Of a stretch of DNA of 64,000 nt, positions 44,415 through 53,478 are shown one piece after another. Within the stretch, counting starts at the first letter, position 1. Every line of letters starts with the position of its first letter. The position numbers were made by a program, and so were the translations under genes. This DNA is from Prolixibacteraceae bacterium JC049 (lineage in GTDB: Bacteria; Bacteroidota; Bacteroidia; Bacteroidales; Prolixibacteraceae): positions 558,001 to 622,000 of the forward strand of contig SACZ01000004.1 in the NCBI GenBank assembly GCA_023369685.1. Reading direction: 5' to 3'. Under the pieces are notes generated by a model. That model did not search any database and was not told the DNA's origin. It saw only the letters and a list, made by a program, of their open reading frames with translations.

Positions 44415-45269
44415 TTACAACTTCAATATCATTTCAAACTGCTTTCCTGCTGGCGAAACAGAAAAAGCATTCATAAAAGCAGTTACAGCATTACACTGCA
44501 AATCAGTATTAATTAGCTTTATATTTTCGTGTTTATTGACTTCCACCATTCTTTTTAGCAGAACCGTTGCAATTCCTTTTCTCCTGAACTCAGGTTTTAC
44601 GGCAATCTGAGTGATATCACCAGAAATAGGTTCGAATACACAGTAACCAACTAGCACGCCTTCGGTATAAACGCCATATACTAAAAAATCTTCTGGTTTA
44701 CGTAAAATGGCATCAAAGCTATTTTGCCATGTTGGATGAAAATTCCACCACTCTTTCATTTCTTCCCAGTTGGACTTTTCAATAATTTGCACCGAATAAT
44801 TAGACGATAACTCTTTCTGGTTGAACTGAATTTTGTTGGCATTTACAACAAAGTAGTTCAACTCCCGAGTTGCTTCAAAGCCAATTTTTCGATATACCGA
44901 AACAGCTTTATCGTTGTGTTGCAATACTTCCAACAGGTATTGCTTTACTCCAGCTTGTTTTAAGGATGGTAATGAGTGGTTAAATATTTTCGTAGCCAAT
45001 CCTTTGCCCCGATATGCTTTTATTGTTCCAGAACCAGTATCGTAAGCTGTATTTACACCTTCGAAAAAACCTATTCCGTTCAGTGTAAAACTTACGATCT
45101 TATCTCCATGAAAAGCAGCAAACGATAATTCAGGACGAAAGCCTCTACGCTCTAACATTCGTAAAAGCTCTTCTTTATTCAATTGCATTTCGTACTCTTT
45201 AAAAGCTTCTTGAAATGCATTAAAGATAGTTTCAAACGAAACTCCTTTCAGTGACTTAATCTCTTCCAT
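44415..45269 (-). CDS. Double-domain GNAT N-acetyltransferase
   Basis: 284 residues from ATG 45269 (a TTG two codons earlier is in frame). Two GNAT folds in tandem. The first has the acetyl-CoA loop AYRGKGLATKIFNHSLPSLK followed by VLQHNDKAVSVYRKIGFEAT. The second has QIAVKPEFRRKGIATVLLKR, the classic R/Q-x-x-G-x-G/A, then an altered C-terminal part. Transfers an acetyl group from acetyl-CoA to an amine of unknown nature; the tandem form resembles mycothiol-synthase-like and antibiotic-type acetyltransferases. It lies 38 bases after the corrinoid ATPase gene and might be read through from that operon. Confidence 0.85.
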   Translation of the reverse strand: MEEIKSLKGVSFETIFNAFQEAFKEYEMQLNKEELLRMLERRGFRPELSFAAFHGDKIVSFTLNGIGFFEGVNTAYDTGSGTIKAYRGKGLATKIFNHSLPSLKQAGVKQYLLEVLQHNDKAVSVYRKIGFEATRELNYFVVNANKIQFNQKELSSNYSVQIIEKSNWEEMKEWWNFHPTWQNSFDAILRKPEDFLVYGVYTEGVLVGYCVFEPISGDITQIAVKPEFRRKGIATVLLKRMVEVNKHENIKLINTDLQCNAVTAFMNAFSVSPAGKQFEMILKL

Positions 45270-45307
45270 GGTCAATTCGTTTTAAAGGAGTTTACAAGTT
45301 AGAGAAA

Positions 45308-46324
45308 TCAATTCAAAAACGCCATTGTTGCATCTACCAACTTTTCAACAGATTCTTCTTTCACTACAATGTTGCCCTCCTTTATCAGTTCGAAGGGCTT
45401 GCCCTGATTATCTACCACATTAAGATAATCATCGTGCTTTTTATCTACTGGCACCACATTTACTCCTTTGCGCGCAAAAGCCCGCTGAAGTAAACGAAAC
45501 TCAAAACCATTGGCCTGAACTGGTAAAGTAACAGCAAACGCATTATCCACTTTAAAAGAACAGGTTTCATTATCAAACTCAATTCCTTTTCGTTGAAATA
45601 TGTGTTGAAACTCGTTCTGCAACAACAAATCTTCCGGACTTCCTTGAATCAATGGTTTCTCTTTTCCCATTAACCACAATCGATCGGCCAACTGAAGAGC
45701 CAAATCTAAATCGTGGGTAGACATTAATATTGATTTGCCAGATTCGCTAGCAATGGTTCTTAAAAGCTGAATGGTTTCTACTCGTGCAGGCAGGTCGAGA
45801 AATGCTGTTGGTTCATCCAGTATAATTAAAGGCGTATCTTGTGCCAACGCTTTTGCTATAAATACCTTCTGCTTTTCGCCATCACTCATATTAGTCAGGT
45901 ATTCCTTTTTCTTATGATCAATTCGGCATTGAACTATTGCTGCCTCCACCTTTTTTTTGTCTTCACGACTTAATATCCCCATTGTTCCGGTGTGGGGACT
46001 TCGCCCTAGCGACACCATCTCTTCCACCGTTGCATTGGGTACAACAATACGATCGGTAAGTACCACAGAAGCCATCAGTGCCAACTCTTTTTCCGAAAGC
46101 TTCAACACATTTTTATTTTGCATATTGATCTCTCCCCCTAAAGCTGGCTGAAAACCACAAATGGTTCGGATAAGCGTACTTTTCCCCGCTCCATTTTCAC
46201 CTAACAAGCATACCAATTCTTCTGAATTAATACAGCCATTCAACCTCTTATTTACAACAGACTGACGCTTACCTTTTCCATATCCAATGGAAAGATCTTG
46301 TATTCGTAATAACTCTTTTCTCAT
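45308..46324 (-). CDS. ABC transporter ATPase of the corrinoid/iron-complex type
   Basis: 338 residues. Walker A LGENGAGKST (41-50), Q-loop region, signature written MSDGEKQKV (usually LSGGQ), Walker B LIILDEPTAFLDL, and the switch His in LMSTHDLDLALQLADRLWLM. After the ATPase core (about 255 residues) there is an 80-residue C-terminal extension (FEFRLLQRAFARKGVNVVPV), seen in the Bacteroidota BtuD/FecE-like group. It powers the permease encoded 5 bases upstream. It is the last clear gene of the riboswitch-controlled operon. Confidence 0.9.
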   Translation of the reverse strand: MRKELLRIQDLSIGYGKGKRQSVVNKRLNGCINSEELVCLLGENGAGKSTLIRTICGFQPALGGEINMQNKNVLKLSEKELALMASVVLTDRIVVPNATVEEMVSLGRSPHTGTMGILSREDKKKVEAAIVQCRIDHKKKEYLTNMSDGEKQKVFIAKALAQDTPLIILDEPTAFLDLPARVETIQLLRTIASESGKSILMSTHDLDLALQLADRLWLMGKEKPLIQGSPEDLLLQNEFQHIFQRKGIEFDNETCSFKVDNAFAVTLPVQANGFEFRLLQRAFARKGVNVVPVDKKHDDYLNVVDNQGKPFELIKEGNIVVKEESVEKLVDATMAFLN

Positions 46325-46329
46325 GATAT

Positions 46330-47364
46330 CTACTCTAGCCGATTTTCTTTTTTACGTTTCCAAATAATCCAAATTACAACTGGAGCTCCAATAAAAGCAG
46401 TAACAGAGTTGATTGGCAACTCCTGCTCTACTCCTGGAAGTCGGGCTAGCAAATTACAGAGTAAACCTGTAACTGCTCCAAGCACTATAGCATTCAATAT
46501 CAAGTAAAAGTGATTGGATGTTCGGGATATTAACTTAGCAATGTGCGGGACTGCAACACCAACAAAGATAATCGGCCCGCAGAACGACGTAACTATTGCG
46601 GTTAAAAATCCGGCACAAGAGATGATTAGAAAACGAGCTCTCCTTATGCGTAATCCCAGATTAGTAGCATACCTATCTCCCAAAGCCAGTAAGTTCAACG
46701 ATTTGCTTAAAAGTGTTGCCAATAACGATGGAACTACAGTGATAATTAAAAACATTACTGCTCGGGCTGGAGCCAAACGACTGAAACTTCCCAATCCCCA
46801 AATTACATAGTTGTGTACATCTTCTTCGGGACTGTAAAACTTAAGCAGACTAACCAACGAACTGCTCAAATAACCAATCATTACACCAACAATCAAAACA
46901 CTTAAAGTGCCTCCTATTTTGTGTGAGATAAACAGAATCAACATTAGAACAGCTGCTGCTCCTGCTAAAGAGGAAATAATGACTGCAAAGTCGCCCCAAT
47001 TTCCTAAACTAGTAAATGTGAAGCCCAACAAATTGCCTGTAAAAAGCATCACAAAAGCTACTCCCAAGCTAGATCCCGATGAAATTCCCAATACTGATGG
47101 CCCTGCCAACGGATTACGAAATAACGTCTGCATTAACAATCCGGCAACACCAAGTGCCATGCCCGCTCCCATTGCCACCAGTGTTTGAGGCAAACGGGTC
47201 TTCAGAATAATATTTTTGAATATAGTATTCGCATCTTCATGGCCTAAAAAGATGGCTTTAATCTGATCCATAGGAATATTTATAGACCCCAGAGTCAGAT
47301 TAAGCATGATAAGCACCAATAGCAATACTATCGATAAAGTTAATGCAACAGAAATTCGTTTCAT
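46330..47364 (-). CDS. FecCD/BtuC family ABC permease
   Basis: 344 residues, about ten TM helices. Family signs: LPQTLVAMGAGMALGVAGLL, MQTLFRNPLAGPSVLGISSG, the coupling segment VIWGLGSFSRLAPARAVMFL and FCGPIIFVGVAVPHIAKLIS followed by RTSNHFYLILNAIVLGAV. It forms the homodimeric inner-membrane channel for B12 or iron complexes. Its neighbours at 5 and 6 bases are the ATPase and binding protein. The B12 riboswitch at the head of the operon favours a BtuC function. Confidence 0.92.
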   Translation of the reverse strand: MKRISVALTLSIVLLLVLIMLNLTLGSINIPMDQIKAIFLGHEDANTIFKNIILKTRLPQTLVAMGAGMALGVAGLLMQTLFRNPLAGPSVLGISSGSSLGVAFVMLFTGNLLGFTFTSLGNWGDFAVIISSLAGAAAVLMLILFISHKIGGTLSVLIVGVMIGYLSSSLVSLLKFYSPEEDVHNYVIWGLGSFSRLAPARAVMFLIITVVPSLLATLLSKSLNLLALGDRYATNLGLRIRRARFLIISCAGFLTAIVTSFCGPIIFVGVAVPHIAKLISRTSNHFYLILNAIVLGAVTGLLCNLLARLPGVEQELPINSVTAFIGAPVVIWIIWKRKKENRLE

Positions 47365-47370
47365 TTTAGG

Positions 47371-48528
47371 CTATTTCAAACGTTCGTAAAAATAAGGTGT
47401 ATGGTTAGGAAGCAAATCGGGATGAAAATAGTGAATATAATCAGCCAGAAGTACATCTGGTTTTATACCCGCCTGTTCATAATAAGCTTTCTCTCGGATA
47501 TTACACAACAGCACATTCTTCTTTTGAAATGCATCAAAATCGGTATAACGAGGGTCTTGCTCACCCAATTCGGCTAAAGTCAATCCACTCTTCTCAGGAT
47601 GAATAATTCGCCAGTAATCGCAATGAGATGCTTTACTGTAAATCGTTTCAAAATCGACAGGATAAGCCCCTTGCTTATTATCATTGATGATATAGTCTGC
47701 TCCAGCATCTCTGAAATAATGGGCATAGAAACTATTTCCTCCCGGCACATACCAACTTCCTGAACGCATCTTTCCAGAAAAAACTGTCGGGCGCTTTTCT
47801 ACTTTACTGGTAAGTTCTTTCAGGTAATTGTAGCGTTTTTCTATTCCATGGAAAATAGAATCGGCTTGTTGCTCTTTTCCCACAAACAGCGCCATCATTT
47901 TAATCCATTCGGCACGACCTAGCGGTGTTTGTTCATTATAAGCCGCCATGGGCACCAAGGGAATTCCCAAATTTCTCAGCACATCGTAACCTCCGGCTTT
48001 GAATGGAGAAACAAAGATTACATCTGGATTTAAGGCTGCCACCATTTCCAAGTTGAACTGTCCCTCTTTTCCAATGCGTTTGGTTTGCCCGTTACTCAAG
48101 CGCTCTTTCATCTTTTTATGCTGAAGATATCGGCTACTATTAATGGCAATAATATCATCGACATCGTCGAGCGCAAAGAAATAACAAAGCTGAGTGGACG
48201 ATAGGCAAACAATCTTTTTACAAGGAACCTTGATGGTCTTTCCTGTGCCATCGTTCTTAATGCCTCCCTTCACCAATTGAAAAGTATCAAAAGCGTTTTC
48301 TTCTCCTTTTCGGTGAATGCTTAACCGGGTAACATTGCCTTTCTTTTCGATTTTAAATTCTTGAGCATATTCCAGTTTTTTCTCTACAGGAATACTTTTA
48401 TTGCTCTCTGAAACCGATTTGTTTTTTGTTGATTTTGCACATGCAAAAAACACAAAAAGGCACACCAGTGCTCCAATATATCTATTCAAAGTTTGTCTTC
48501 TCCCACTCATCTTTGTTCTGTTTTTCAA
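47371..48528 (-). CDS. ABC transporter substrate-binding lipoprotein (BtuF/FecB-like)
   Basis: 385 residues. Lipoprotein signal LNRYIGALVCLFVFFACAKS with Cys near residue 31; a shorter start at the seventh codon (MSGRRQ) is equally possible and gives the usual length. Two-lobed periplasmic fold of the B12/siderophore class: KIVCLSSTQLCYFFALDDVD, DDIIAINSSRYLQHKKMKER, RIGKEGQFNLEMVAALNPDV and GIPLVPMAAYNEQTPLGRAE. It hands the ligand to the permease. It follows the chelatase gene by 18 bases. A long Lys/Ser linker after the lipobox is typical of anchored binding proteins. Confidence 0.9.
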   Translation of the reverse strand: MKNRTKMSGRRQTLNRYIGALVCLFVFFACAKSTKNKSVSESNKSIPVEKKLEYAQEFKIEKKGNVTRLSIHRKGEENAFDTFQLVKGGIKNDGTGKTIKVPCKKIVCLSSTQLCYFFALDDVDDIIAINSSRYLQHKKMKERLSNGQTKRIGKEGQFNLEMVAALNPDVIFVSPFKAGGYDVLRNLGIPLVPMAAYNEQTPLGRAEWIKMMALFVGKEQQADSIFHGIEKRYNYLKELTSKVEKRPTVFSGKMRSGSWYVPGGNSFYAHYFRDAGADYIINDNKQGAYPVDFETIYSKASHCDYWRIIHPEKSGLTLAELGEQDPRYTDFDAFQKKNVLLCNIREKAYYEQAGIKPDVLLADYIHYFHPDLLPNHTPYFYERLK

Positions 48529-48546
48529 AATTCAGCAATAGTAACT

Positions 48547-49419
48547 CTAATGCTTTAGTCCATTGAATGCCTTTCTCAAATGATCGATCCAAATCTGATT
48601 TACCGACTCATATTCGGCTAAACCTTTTAGAATTACTTTTACCCTAAAGCCGTTAGCTTCCAATACCGATTTCCAACTATCACCTTCACTTCCAGCCATA
48701 TCATTCTGAGCATGATCTCCGGCTACCGACATAAACGGATGTAGCGTTACATTCTTAATTCCTTTACTTTTCAACTCCTTTATTACTTCATTCAATTCTG
48801 GATATCCTTCAACAGTTCCCAATAAAAACTGAGGAGCTTGCTGTTGCAGGTAATACTGAAATCCGGCATAATAAATATTGGCCGCATGATGAGTCCCATG
48901 TCCCATGAAAGCCACAGCACTCTTATTATCTATATATTGACTGAATGTTTTACTTAAAAATGCAGCCATCACCTCATTATCAGCATGGTTATAAAGCAAC
49001 GGTTTACCCAGACGCGCCACCTGAATACCTTTCGGCATATGATTGAATGCAGCAACAGTTTTCTTCAGGTTCTCATATTCTTCGCCAGGAATAACATGCA
49101 AAGATTGAACGGCAACATGTGTAACCCCATCCTCTCCCATTTTAGCTAAAGCTTCTGCAGGAGACATTATCTCCTCACCTCTTTTTCGAAGTATCTTACG
49201 AATCATTTTTGAAGTATATGACCATCGAATTTCTACTTCGGGAAATTCTTGCTTCACTTGCTCTTCGATATGAGTAAATGCAACGCGAGCATTCTCATAC
49301 GAAGTTCCGAAGGTTACAAGTAGAATTCCCTCTTTCATCTTTTGTTTCGGATGTGCATTAGCTATACCACATAGCGCTATCATGCCTAAAAGCAACATCC
49401 ATTTTATCTTGTTCATCAT
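48547..49419 (-). CDS. cbiK: Exported CbiK-type sirohydrochlorin cobaltochelatase
   Basis: 290 residues. Unlike cytoplasmic CbiK, it opens with a Sec signal peptide (MNKIKWMLLLGMIALCGIAN, cut before HPKQK). The CbiK domain follows: EGILLVTFGTSYENARVAFT, AVQSLHVIPGEEYENLKK, AVAFMGHGTHHAANIYYAGF and LHPFMSVAGDHAQNDMAG, giving the expected metal-site histidines (H of SLHVIPG, H of MGHGTH, H of LHPFM). A periplasmic CbiK is known from Desulfovibrio (CbiK-P), where a role in cobalt/iron or haem handling is proposed. Placement between a PepSY protein and the binding protein of a B12 operon suggests metal exchange with an imported tetrapyrrole. Confidence 0.92.
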   Translation of the reverse strand: MMNKIKWMLLLGMIALCGIANAHPKQKMKEGILLVTFGTSYENARVAFTHIEEQVKQEFPEVEIRWSYTSKMIRKILRKRGEEIMSPAEALAKMGEDGVTHVAVQSLHVIPGEEYENLKKTVAAFNHMPKGIQVARLGKPLLYNHADNEVMAAFLSKTFSQYIDNKSAVAFMGHGTHHAANIYYAGFQYYLQQQAPQFLLGTVEGYPELNEVIKELKSKGIKNVTLHPFMSVAGDHAQNDMAGSEGDSWKSVLEANGFRVKVILKGLAEYESVNQIWIDHLRKAFNGLKH

Positions 49420-49432
49420 TTTATTTTTTCAA

Positions 49433-50893
49433 TTATCGAACAATTTTCTTCACTGTTCGCTTTAGCCAGAATTTGGTTAACCAAACTCCTGTCACGCTAA
49501 CAGCAATTCCGCCAACCGACAAAATCAATAGCAACAATATTCTAAACCATTCTGCTTCCGATTTCAGAAATTGAAAGTTGAATTTATGCAGTCCTTGATA
49601 CAACCAGCGTCTTAGTCGTGTTGCTTTGGTATATCGCTTCACTTGCTCACCCGAAACAGGATTCACATACAGCCATGTTCCTTCCGAATCGCTTACTTCA
49701 AGCTTATAAACCTTTTCTGGCAAATAGTACATGGCCGAACCCGAATAATAGTTATCGTATCCTTCTTGTAGTTTCACAGATACTGGTGTCTTTCCATAAT
49801 ACGAACGGGCCAATGACTCAATCTTTGAAATAGACTGAGATTGTTGCTTAATAATGCTGCCTCCTCTTAAAGCATATACCTCTGGAATTTGATAATTATC
49901 GTAGTAAACAAAGTAGTAAGGCTCTTCATGTATGGTTTTCCATTTTATCTTGCGAATCCCCTCTTTCTTCTCCAATTCCGAAACAATAGATGCAGGTGTC
50001 GATTCTTTATGCATAGCCATATTCAATGGCTGATTCCAGCGCACATCAACCTTATTTTCTTTCGCCATTACCATCCAATTGGGAACATCGGCCAATGAGA
50101 AAAAGCCACTAAGCACGAAAGTGAAAACAAACACGCCAAACAGGTAGCCCGTAATATGATGCCATTTGTAATCCCAGCGCTTGTAAGCTGTTATTCCCTT
50201 CCCTTTTTTAAGTCGAAAAATTCCTACAAACAGTCCAGTAAAGCACATTATTGCTCCAATTCCTGAAAGCCATAACACCACATTTATCCAAAGTCCCTTC
50301 TGTAATCGAAGCTGCTTAAAGTAAATCCAGTGTGGAATAGCCCCCAAACGAGCCATCCATCGTTTCTTTCGATTGGTTTGCTGAACAATCTCCCCTGTCT
50401 TTTCGGAAATGTATAAAACAGTATGTGCCTCATCACTCATTCTGCATTTATAAATAGGCAACAAAGGCCTGTAGTACGACCAAGGCATCCATTGATCCAA
50501 TTCCTTTATCTTTTCTACTTCCTTTACATTATTCCCATTAAAATTGGCTGCTAGTTTTCTGGCATGCTCTTCCGAAAAGGAGGTGATTGGAGCCAATGTT
50601 TTGGCATTGAATACCTGTTGTGCTTTTTTACTTGAGTAAACCCGATAGACAGGTTGATCCTGATCAAAACTAAATTCTACTCTTCCCTTCCAGCTATTCA
50701 ATGGGGCTTTTACGTCCACAAGCTGCTTCAGAGAAAATGTAGACAGATGATTGAATCGCTCTTTTCGACTTGCATGAGGAAAACCTTGAAAAATAAGAAC
50801 GATTCCAGAGATAAACCAAACCAAAAATAACAGGCTCAACAATGAACCTGTTATTTTATGTGTTTCAATGATTATTCTTTTCAGTTGCTTCAC
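49433..50893 (-). CDS. PepSY domain membrane protein
   Basis: 486 residues with four TM helices of the PepSY_TM layout: first at about 14-36 (HKITGSLLSLLFLVWFISGI), two in the middle (LWINVVLWLSGIGAIMCFTG; WHHITGYLFGVFVFTFVLSG) and the last near 450-475 (ILLLLILSVGGIAVSVTGVW). Periplasmic PepSY pieces occur between (VLYISEKTGEIVQQTNRKKR; TWLYVNPVSGEQVKRYTKAT). Such proteins are often linked to TonB receptors for siderophores or corrinoids and are thought to reduce or help release metal complexes. It lies 6 bases after the TonB receptor gene. A ferric/cobalt reductase role is inference. Confidence 0.9.
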   Translation of the reverse strand: MKQLKRIIIETHKITGSLLSLLFLVWFISGIVLIFQGFPHASRKERFNHLSTFSLKQLVDVKAPLNSWKGRVEFSFDQDQPVYRVYSSKKAQQVFNAKTLAPITSFSEEHARKLAANFNGNNVKEVEKIKELDQWMPWSYYRPLLPIYKCRMSDEAHTVLYISEKTGEIVQQTNRKKRWMARLGAIPHWIYFKQLRLQKGLWINVVLWLSGIGAIMCFTGLFVGIFRLKKGKGITAYKRWDYKWHHITGYLFGVFVFTFVLSGFFSLADVPNWMVMAKENKVDVRWNQPLNMAMHKESTPASIVSELEKKEGIRKIKWKTIHEEPYYFVYYDNYQIPEVYALRGGSIIKQQSQSISKIESLARSYYGKTPVSVKLQEGYDNYYSGSAMYYLPEKVYKLEVSDSEGTWLYVNPVSGEQVKRYTKATRLRRWLYQGLHKFNFQFLKSEAEWFRILLLLILSVGGIAVSVTGVWLTKFWLKRTVKKIVR

Positions 50894-50899
50894 GGTGGA

Positions 50900-53083
50900 T
50901 TATTTGGCAAAGTTAATTTTCAATCCAACGAAGAATGTTCTACCAGGATTTATTGTTCCATAATGCGAGCCATAAGGACTATCATCCACATAATCGAAGA
51001 TGTTATCTACACCTGCTGATGCTTCCAAAATAAATGCCCCTAAATTGGTAAATCGATGATTCGTAGTCAGCTTCCAGGTGCTGTATCCTTTGGCATTGTT
51101 TTCGCCTTCATCGTAAAATTTATCATCTTGCAAACGCCCCAAAACATTCGCATTGAATTTATAGCATGTCCAACTATGATCGTAATTCAAACGAACATTA
51201 CCATAATGCTTGGCTACACCTTCTAAACGCATATTACTGGTTACATCTTTTGCTTCAACAAAACTATAACCACCTCCAAGTGTAAAACCATACCCTAATT
51301 TGGCATCAAATAAGAAATCGATACCTTTCGAGCGAGCCTCTTCCACATTGTAATGCTGACGACGACGCTTAATTCCATTGGCTTTATCATCTGGTAATGC
51401 ATCTACTGTCTTATAAGCAATCAGTCCATCTACCTCATTGATATAACCGGTTACACTTGCTGTGAAAAACTGATTGTGATATTCAACACCTGCAGAATAA
51501 AATTTCGATTTCTGTGGATCAAGATCAGTATTACCCAAATATAGATAACCTCTTTTTTCGTAGTTATAATATAATTCCTTTACAGTTGGTGCCTTAAATC
51601 CATGTCCGTAAGTTCCTCTTAAATTGAAATTATTCCATTTGTATAACAATGAAACTTTAGGAGTAACTACACTACCAAATTCATTATGTTTTACGTAACG
51701 TACTCCAGCTACAACATCCAGCTTTTTAAATAACTTTAATTCATCCTGAACATATAACGAAACAGTTTGCGCATCCGCTTCTCCATCAATAAGTCGTGAT
51801 TCTGAAACCATCTTCTCATTCAGATAATCAGCTCCCATGGTCAACTTGTTATTCTTAGCAATTTCACGAACATACTTCAACTTAAAATTGCTCATACGCT
51901 GATCATTATTTTCTACTTTCTGACCATTTTTATAGCTCTTATAATCCTGATTGTACTTGTAGAAATAACGGTATTTATCGTAGTTGAAATCGAAAGTCAC
52001 GTAATCTTTTTTATTGATTAAGTATTTTGCTCCTGCTTCGTAGGTTACATCATCGTAGTAATATCCATATTTCTTGACTGTTGTCGGAGTATAAACATCC
52101 TTTTTGTAGGATGAACTACCAGTATAGATTTCCATTTTGTCGGTAGCTCTGAAAGTTAAACGATGAGCTATTGAATAATCTTCGTACTTATTCTGAGCCA
52201 TAGCATCTGTTTCTACTAACTCATCATCGTCCAATTCATACTTACTTAATTGCCAACCATCGCTTTTTTTGTGATTGAAGCTGGTATTCCAGGAAAAGCG
52301 TCCCAGATTCAAATCAACCGAATTGCTCAGCTGCATAGTCCCGTGCTCTTTAATACGAGTTGAAGAAGAAACATTCAGCTTCTGCTTCGATTTCTTAGTT
52401 ACAATGTTCACTACACCAGCAATAGCATCTGAACCATAGAGCAATGAAGCCGCACCTTTTAATACTTCAATCTTCTCAATGTCATCTGGGTTGATTCGGT
52501 TTAAGTCGTTATGGCCACCTACATCGCCATAAACTCTTTTTCCATCAACCATTACCAAAATAAAATCATTTCCTAATCCATTGATAGTCATAAACGATCC
52601 CATTGTTCCTGGTGAGAAATCGAACGATGGACTAATAGAAGCCATCAATTCATTAAAATCGGAAGCTGCCGTACTTGCCACTGCCTTTTTGTTAATTAGC
52701 TCAGTTGGAACAGGAGCAGTATGTAAGTGGTGAGCAGTACCTGTACCTGTTACAACCACCTCGCCCAAATTACTTTTCGACTCCTCCATTTCAATACGCA
52801 ATTCAGATTGTTGCCCTGTAATTGCGACCTTTTCCTTCACCCTTTTAAAACCAGAAAAAGAGATTACTAGATCGTAATTCCCAGTATTGATACGCTTAAG
52901 TACAAACTCGCCCTTGTTGTTTGTAGCTGTACCTTTTGTTGTACCCTGGAAATAAACATTGGCTCCTGGTAATGGCTGTTGAGTTTCCTTCTCTACCACT
53001 ACCCCTCGTAAATCAGAACGCTGAGCAAATACACCACTCACCGTCAATAGTAACACAACGGTTACTAACAATAACTTTTGCAT
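50900..53083 (-). CDS. TonB-dependent receptor of the B12 operon (BtuB-like)
   Basis: 727 residues: signal MQKLLLVTVVLLLTVSGVFA, then a CarboxypepD_reg-like domain (QRSDLRGVVVEKETQQPLPG to VISFSGFKRVKEKVAITGQQ). The plug starts with LGEVVVTGTGTAHHLHTAPV (TonB-box-like region near 110) and includes INRINPDDIEKIEVLKGAAS type sequence with LLYGSDAIAGVVNIVTKKSK, followed by the 22-strand barrel to the terminal Phe-like GLKINFAK. It imports a large ligand across the outer membrane with TonB energy. The cobalamin riboswitch in its leader makes a corrinoid the likely ligand; the PepSY and CbiK genes suggest a related tetrapyrrole as an alternative. Confidence 0.92.
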   Translation of the reverse strand: MQKLLLVTVVLLLTVSGVFAQRSDLRGVVVEKETQQPLPGANVYFQGTTKGTATNNKGEFVLKRINTGNYDLVISFSGFKRVKEKVAITGQQSELRIEMEESKSNLGEVVVTGTGTAHHLHTAPVPTELINKKAVASTAASDFNELMASISPSFDFSPGTMGSFMTINGLGNDFILVMVDGKRVYGDVGGHNDLNRINPDDIEKIEVLKGAASLLYGSDAIAGVVNIVTKKSKQKLNVSSSTRIKEHGTMQLSNSVDLNLGRFSWNTSFNHKKSDGWQLSKYELDDDELVETDAMAQNKYEDYSIAHRLTFRATDKMEIYTGSSSYKKDVYTPTTVKKYGYYYDDVTYEAGAKYLINKKDYVTFDFNYDKYRYFYKYNQDYKSYKNGQKVENNDQRMSNFKLKYVREIAKNNKLTMGADYLNEKMVSESRLIDGEADAQTVSLYVQDELKLFKKLDVVAGVRYVKHNEFGSVVTPKVSLLYKWNNFNLRGTYGHGFKAPTVKELYYNYEKRGYLYLGNTDLDPQKSKFYSAGVEYHNQFFTASVTGYINEVDGLIAYKTVDALPDDKANGIKRRRQHYNVEEARSKGIDFLFDAKLGYGFTLGGGYSFVEAKDVTSNMRLEGVAKHYGNVRLNYDHSWTCYKFNANVLGRLQDDKFYDEGENNAKGYSTWKLTTNHRFTNLGAFILEASAGVDNIFDYVDDSPYGSHYGTINPGRTFFVGLKINFAK

Positions 53084-53208
53084 CGTAAATTATTAAATAT
53101 TAACAACTTCACTTTGCAATCCCGTAAACTGATGAAAATAGTCTAGAACATACCAATTGTATGCTTAAACAATACCTCTATCCCGGAAGCAAAATGTTTA
53201 ACATTAAC

Positions 53209-53390
53209 AATGGCAGGTCTTCTGACTTGTCTGGGTTTTTACGCCTTCCCATCTATTAAAGACAGTGGCTGTAGTTTAAAAACCGCGATTCAGCAAATAC
53301 TGACTTAGACTCACAGCAGCGGGAACTGTTGCAGATTTTCACTGCATTCCCTTTTAATCCATATCTGTACATCGAAATACAGACTTAGAA
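53209..53390 (-). promoter_or_regulatory. Cobalamin riboswitch controlling the corrinoid operon
   Basis: On the minus strand the leader contains, in order, GGGAATGCAGTGAAAATCTG, then the B12-box core CAGTTCCCGCTGCTGTGA (53311-53328), a variable stem, GATGGGAAGGCG, and CAGAAGACCTGCC (53212-53224). This order and the B12 box are diagnostic for AdoCbl-type riboswitches. It sits 126 bases ahead of the TonB receptor ATG, so B12 probably represses the whole six-gene unit. Confidence 0.95.
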
Positions 53391-53403
53391 CCATTATTTT
53401 GCG

Positions 53404-53411
53404 CAAATGTA
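53404..53411 (-). promoter_or_regulatory. -7 promoter box ahead of the riboswitch
   Basis: Minus-strand TACATTTG followed by CGC is an exact TAnnTTTG box. Transcription would start near 53397, just before the first riboswitch stem, which fits the aptamer position. No clear -33 TTTG. Confidence 0.55.
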
Positions 53412-53478
53412 AATATTTATTTTAAATGATATGCTTTTCTGGCATTCATGATTTCAGAAAATAATAATCAAGGAAAGT

